Origin: Candidatus Heimdallarchaeota archaeon | GTDB taxonomy: Archaea > Asgardarchaeota > Heimdallarchaeia > Heimdallarchaeales > Kariarchaeaceae | DNA length: 64,000 nt | Direction of reading: 5' to 3' | NCBI GenBank assembly: GCA_030149205.1 | Contig: JASBSB010000007.1 | Coordinates: 186,001 to 250,000 of the forward strand | In this document: one piece after another, positions 61,907 to 64,000 of the stretch | Layout: each line of letters opens with the position of its first letter | Position numbering within the stretch: the first letter of the stretch is position 1 | Made by a program: the position numbers and the translations under genes | Notes under the pieces: model-generated | Seen by the model: only the letters and a program-made list of their open reading frames with translations | Database searches by the model: none | Told to the model about the DNA's origin: nothing

Positions 61907-62422
61907 ATGGATGAAATTTTAGATATTTGTCATTCAATACTTGTTCAAACCCCTGGTGTTTCACGAGTTATTGTTGCCGATAAAACTGGTCTTACAATAG
62001 CAAATGTGAGTCGGTTTGAATTTAACCTTAGAGATTTAGACGCTATGGGTGCAATTTCATCCGCTGTTTATCTCGCATCAGAACAACAAGGTTCTAACGT
62101 TGGTTTGTCAGAAATGAATATGTTGGTCGCAGAATTTAAAGGAGGGAAAATTATGATAGCCTCTTGTGGTAGTGCGGTACTTTGTGTTTTTACTGATAAC
62201 GATGTTGCTCTAGGCATGGCAAGAATGACCATAAATAAAGCAGCAAAGTCAATTGAAGATATTCTAAATAAAAGAATATCTCAAAGTTCTTCATTAGATC
62301 ACATAGGTTCACTAGAGGCAGCACTTGAGAGTGATATTCAATCTCTTCCAGACAACGTCGAAGAAGAGGATGAGTTTCTCACAGATCTTCAAAGTGCTTT
62401 GAAAGAACTAGAACATTTCTGA
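61907..62422 (+). CDS. Roadblock/LC7 domain protein
   Basis: A 171-residue protein. The sequence LVQTPGVSRVIVADKTGLTIAN, then a helix with LDAMGAISSAVYLASEQQG, then ALGMARMTINKAAK is the Roadblock/LC7 fold (about residues 10-115). The remainder is an acidic tail (VEEEDEFLTDLQSALKE). Roadblock domains regulate small GTPases and motors, and in Asgard archaea they often accompany Ras-like GTPases. The nearest GTPase gene in the window is 28 kb away. Confidence 0.88.
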   Translation: MDEILDICHSILVQTPGVSRVIVADKTGLTIANVSRFEFNLRDLDAMGAISSAVYLASEQQGSNVGLSEMNMLVAEFKGGKIMIASCGSAVLCVFTDNDVALGMARMTINKAAKSIEDILNKRISQSSSLDHIGSLEAALESDIQSLPDNVEEEDEFLTDLQSALKELEHF

Positions 62423-62428
62423 ATTATA

Positions 62429-62707
62429 CTATTCATTTTCAAAAAATGTGTTAATCTCATAGCTCTTTTCCCATTTGCTAAACAGTTCTTTAATTAGTTT
62501 TCCTCCTTCATTATTTTCATTGATTAGAAATATCCTAATTTTCCCAAAATTTTTTTCTGTTACTATATTTTGGTCTTTCAACTCTTCCAAATAAATCTTT
62601 AATCGCGAATGATTTATTCTGGCTTTTTTTGCTATGGCTGTTACATTCAACTCTGTTTCTTTGGTTAACAGTGCTAAAATCTTGACCTTACTTGCTCCAG
62701 ATAACAC
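62429..62707 (-). CDS. Winged-helix transcriptional regulator
   Basis: A 92-residue protein with a winged-helix pattern (SKVKILALLTKETELNVTAIAKKARINHSRLKIYLEEL, split by description) and a wing EKNFGKIRIFLIN. The closest types are ArsR/HTH-20-like. It has no effector domain and follows orc1/cdc6 on the same strand by 26 bp. The converging Roadblock gene ends 6 bp away. Confidence 0.72.
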   Translation of the reverse strand: MLSGASKVKILALLTKETELNVTAIAKKARINHSRLKIYLEELKDQNIVTEKNFGKIRIFLINENNEGGKLIKELFSKWEKSYEINTFFENE

Positions 62708-62733
62708 TTTTTCTAAAGGTGGTAGAGGACTAG

Positions 62734-63957
62734 TTAAGATTCTTTGTACTTTTGTAATATTTGCTGTAATTTCTTCAACAACTCCTGTTCTAACTCTAGT
62801 GCACTTGTATCTTGTATAGAGATTAATTTTGTATTTCCTCTATGACCCAACCCAGATTTTTCTGCAGCTATAATCTCTAAAAATTCAAGTTCTTGTATAT
62901 ACTCCCAAACTTGTGTGTGTTGGCGTGGTTCAATTTCTATCTCTTCTGCGGCTATTTTATATGCTTCTTCTGCATCTCCTGTGGTTATATAAGCACCCTT
63001 TGTTTTTCGTAATCTTTGCGTTATTCCGTATAGCAGAAGAATCTTGTGTATTGATAGTTCTTGTAGTGTTTCTCTTAGAAGAGATGGGTCTACGTTGGCT
63101 TTTGCTTTTCTAGCATGTTCAGGGTAAACAATTTTACTATTTTCACTGTCTGCAATCTTCCCGGCAATTAATAATAACTCAAGTGCGTGTCTTGCATCCC
63201 CTCCTCTAATTTCTGCAATATCTGCTATGAGTTGTGTTGTTTCATCAGTCACACTTCCTGGTCTGAAACATTCGTCAAGCCTATTTTGTATTATGCTTAT
63301 CAATTCTTCTTTGGAGTAAGGGGGGCAAGAGATAATTGGTGCTCTTAAACTGCTTGTTGTGCTTTTATCAAGATACTTAATAAATCTTGAACTTCTTGCA
63401 ATTACAAGTAAAATAAGTTGATGTTTTGTCTTTTGCTTGTCATCACTTGTTCTACTCAATGCGTATAAGAGCTCTTTTCCACCTTTATGGATCACATGCT
63501 CTATTTCATCTAGCACTAAAACGAGTGTTAATCTTTTATTTTCTAATATTTCAACAATCATCTCAAGAAGCTCGTCTGCTGCATACCCTCTACTAGCTAC
63601 CTTTGAATTTAACTCTCGAGCAACACTTAATAATATCATAAATGGTGTTTTTGTTCTTCTGCAATTTATATGAATAAACTTAATTTTGTTTTCCTTTTTT
63701 TCCTCTGACTTTAGTTGCAACCATTGTCCAAATTTTTTTGCAATTGATGTTTTACCTGACCCAACATTCCCTGTGATAATTATTTGTTTTGTCCCCAACT
63801 GGCCTGTAAATATCCCCCCAAGATAATTTGCCATTTTTTTAAGCTGTTCTTCTCTAAATGGAAGCTGTTTTGGGAGATATTCTGTTGAAAGTTTATTTTC
63901 ATCAATGATTACCGAGGGATGTTTTAGAGCTTCATCAAGAATATCAAGACTATCCAT
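62734..63957 (-). CDS. cdc6: Origin recognition protein Orc1/Cdc6
   Basis: A 407-residue initiator. The N-terminus has the canonical LPFREEQLKKM opening. The AAA+ domain has Walker A GNVGSGKTSIAKKF and Walker B LVLVLDEIEHV (about residue 145), and the Initiator Specific Motif region lies around LRAPIISCPPYSKEEL. The C-terminal winged-helix domain (KILLLYGITQRLRKTKGAYITTGDAEEAY, split by description) contacts origin repeats. Archaeal origins commonly lie next to such genes; only 43 bp of its upstream region are inside the window. TATA-like sequence (AAAATATC) is 25 bp before the start. Confidence 0.94.
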   Translation of the reverse strand: MDSLDILDEALKHPSVIIDENKLSTEYLPKQLPFREEQLKKMANYLGGIFTGQLGTKQIIITGNVGSGKTSIAKKFGQWLQLKSEEKKENKIKFIHINCRRTKTPFMILLSVARELNSKVASRGYAADELLEMIVEILENKRLTLVLVLDEIEHVIHKGGKELLYALSRTSDDKQKTKHQLILLVIARSSRFIKYLDKSTTSSLRAPIISCPPYSKEELISIIQNRLDECFRPGSVTDETTQLIADIAEIRGGDARHALELLLIAGKIADSENSKIVYPEHARKAKANVDPSLLRETLQELSIHKILLLYGITQRLRKTKGAYITTGDAEEAYKIAAEEIEIEPRQHTQVWEYIQELEFLEIIAAEKSGLGHRGNTKLISIQDTSALELEQELLKKLQQILQKYKES

Positions 63958-64000
63958 TGTGAGTTTCTGTTATACTCGAGATATTTTAAGTAATTGAAGA

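Noticed and set aside
1..64000. CRISPR arrays, insertion sequences, rRNA genes, other tRNAs
   Set aside because: I scanned for repeated spacers, transposase motifs, rRNA signatures and other T-arm sequences by eye and saw none besides the one tRNA.

Overview
The window is AT-rich archaeal chromosome, densely packed and free of insertion sequences, phage genes or CRISPR arrays. Archaeal information-processing genes are everywhere: eukaryote-type ribosomal proteins (eL21, eL37, eS4, eL31, eL39, eS19, eS17), thermosome, TFB, RpoF, Hef, GatDE, archaeosine TGT, RFC, Orc1/Cdc6, RPA, the DP1 subunit of PolD, and SRP54 with its RNA. Several genes point to an Asgard (Promethearchaeota) archaeon: an Arf-like small GTPase, a three-pass membrane protein resembling eukaryotic OSTC/OST3, a Roadblock/LC7 protein and a probable longin/Roadblock-like protein. 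Complex I-type genes (nuoA, C, D) fit the Heimdallarchaeia side of that phylum, but this placement is inference. Many genes appear leaderless: a TATA box lies about 26 bp before the start codon. GTG starts are common.

Layout: 1-3.3 kb holds a dodecin gene cut by the window edge, a zinc-motif protein, a calcium-repeat surface protein and a helix-hairpin-helix protein. 3.3-5.6 kb is the eL21-rpoF-DUF655 cluster and queE. 5.6-6.7 kb is a gene-poor kilobase with a possible structured RNA. 6.7-11.6 kb has eL37, a tRNA thiolase, a p27-type zinc ribbon protein and Hef. 11.6-15.7 kb is a ribosomal operon on the minus strand (uS3, uL29, Rnp1, uS17, uL14, uL24, eS4, uL5) cut short at both ends compared with the usual archaeal order. 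15.9-27.6 kb has the thermosome, ArgRS, a class I aldolase, TgtA, an Sm-like protein and GatDE.

27.6-34.9 kb is the most lineage-specific part: a PadR regulator, urocanate hydratase, a GGGP-synthase-like protein, the OSTC-like protein, a P-loop-less RecA-like protein and a two-gene unit of Arf-like GTPase plus putative pseudo-GTPase. 34.9-39 kb has nuoD-C-A without nuoB, then aIF6-eL31-eL39-PDCD5-eS19. 39-49.4 kb holds a YchF-like GTPase, SRP54, an intron-containing tRNA-Arg(CCT), TFB, a surface protein, TruA, an inactive KaiC-like protein and the RFC small subunit.

49.5-64 kb holds eS17 and uS10, a CruF-like membrane protein, SRP RNA, a KaiC-like ATPase, RPA, Pus10, DP1, ABCE1, Sua5, Roadblock and Orc1/Cdc6. 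Two ribosomal genes have abnormal starts: uS3 needs a one-base frameshift in an A-tract, and eS17 has only an AUC codon where the conserved N-terminus begins. Several ribosomal and polymerase proteins carry unusually acidic C-terminal tails.
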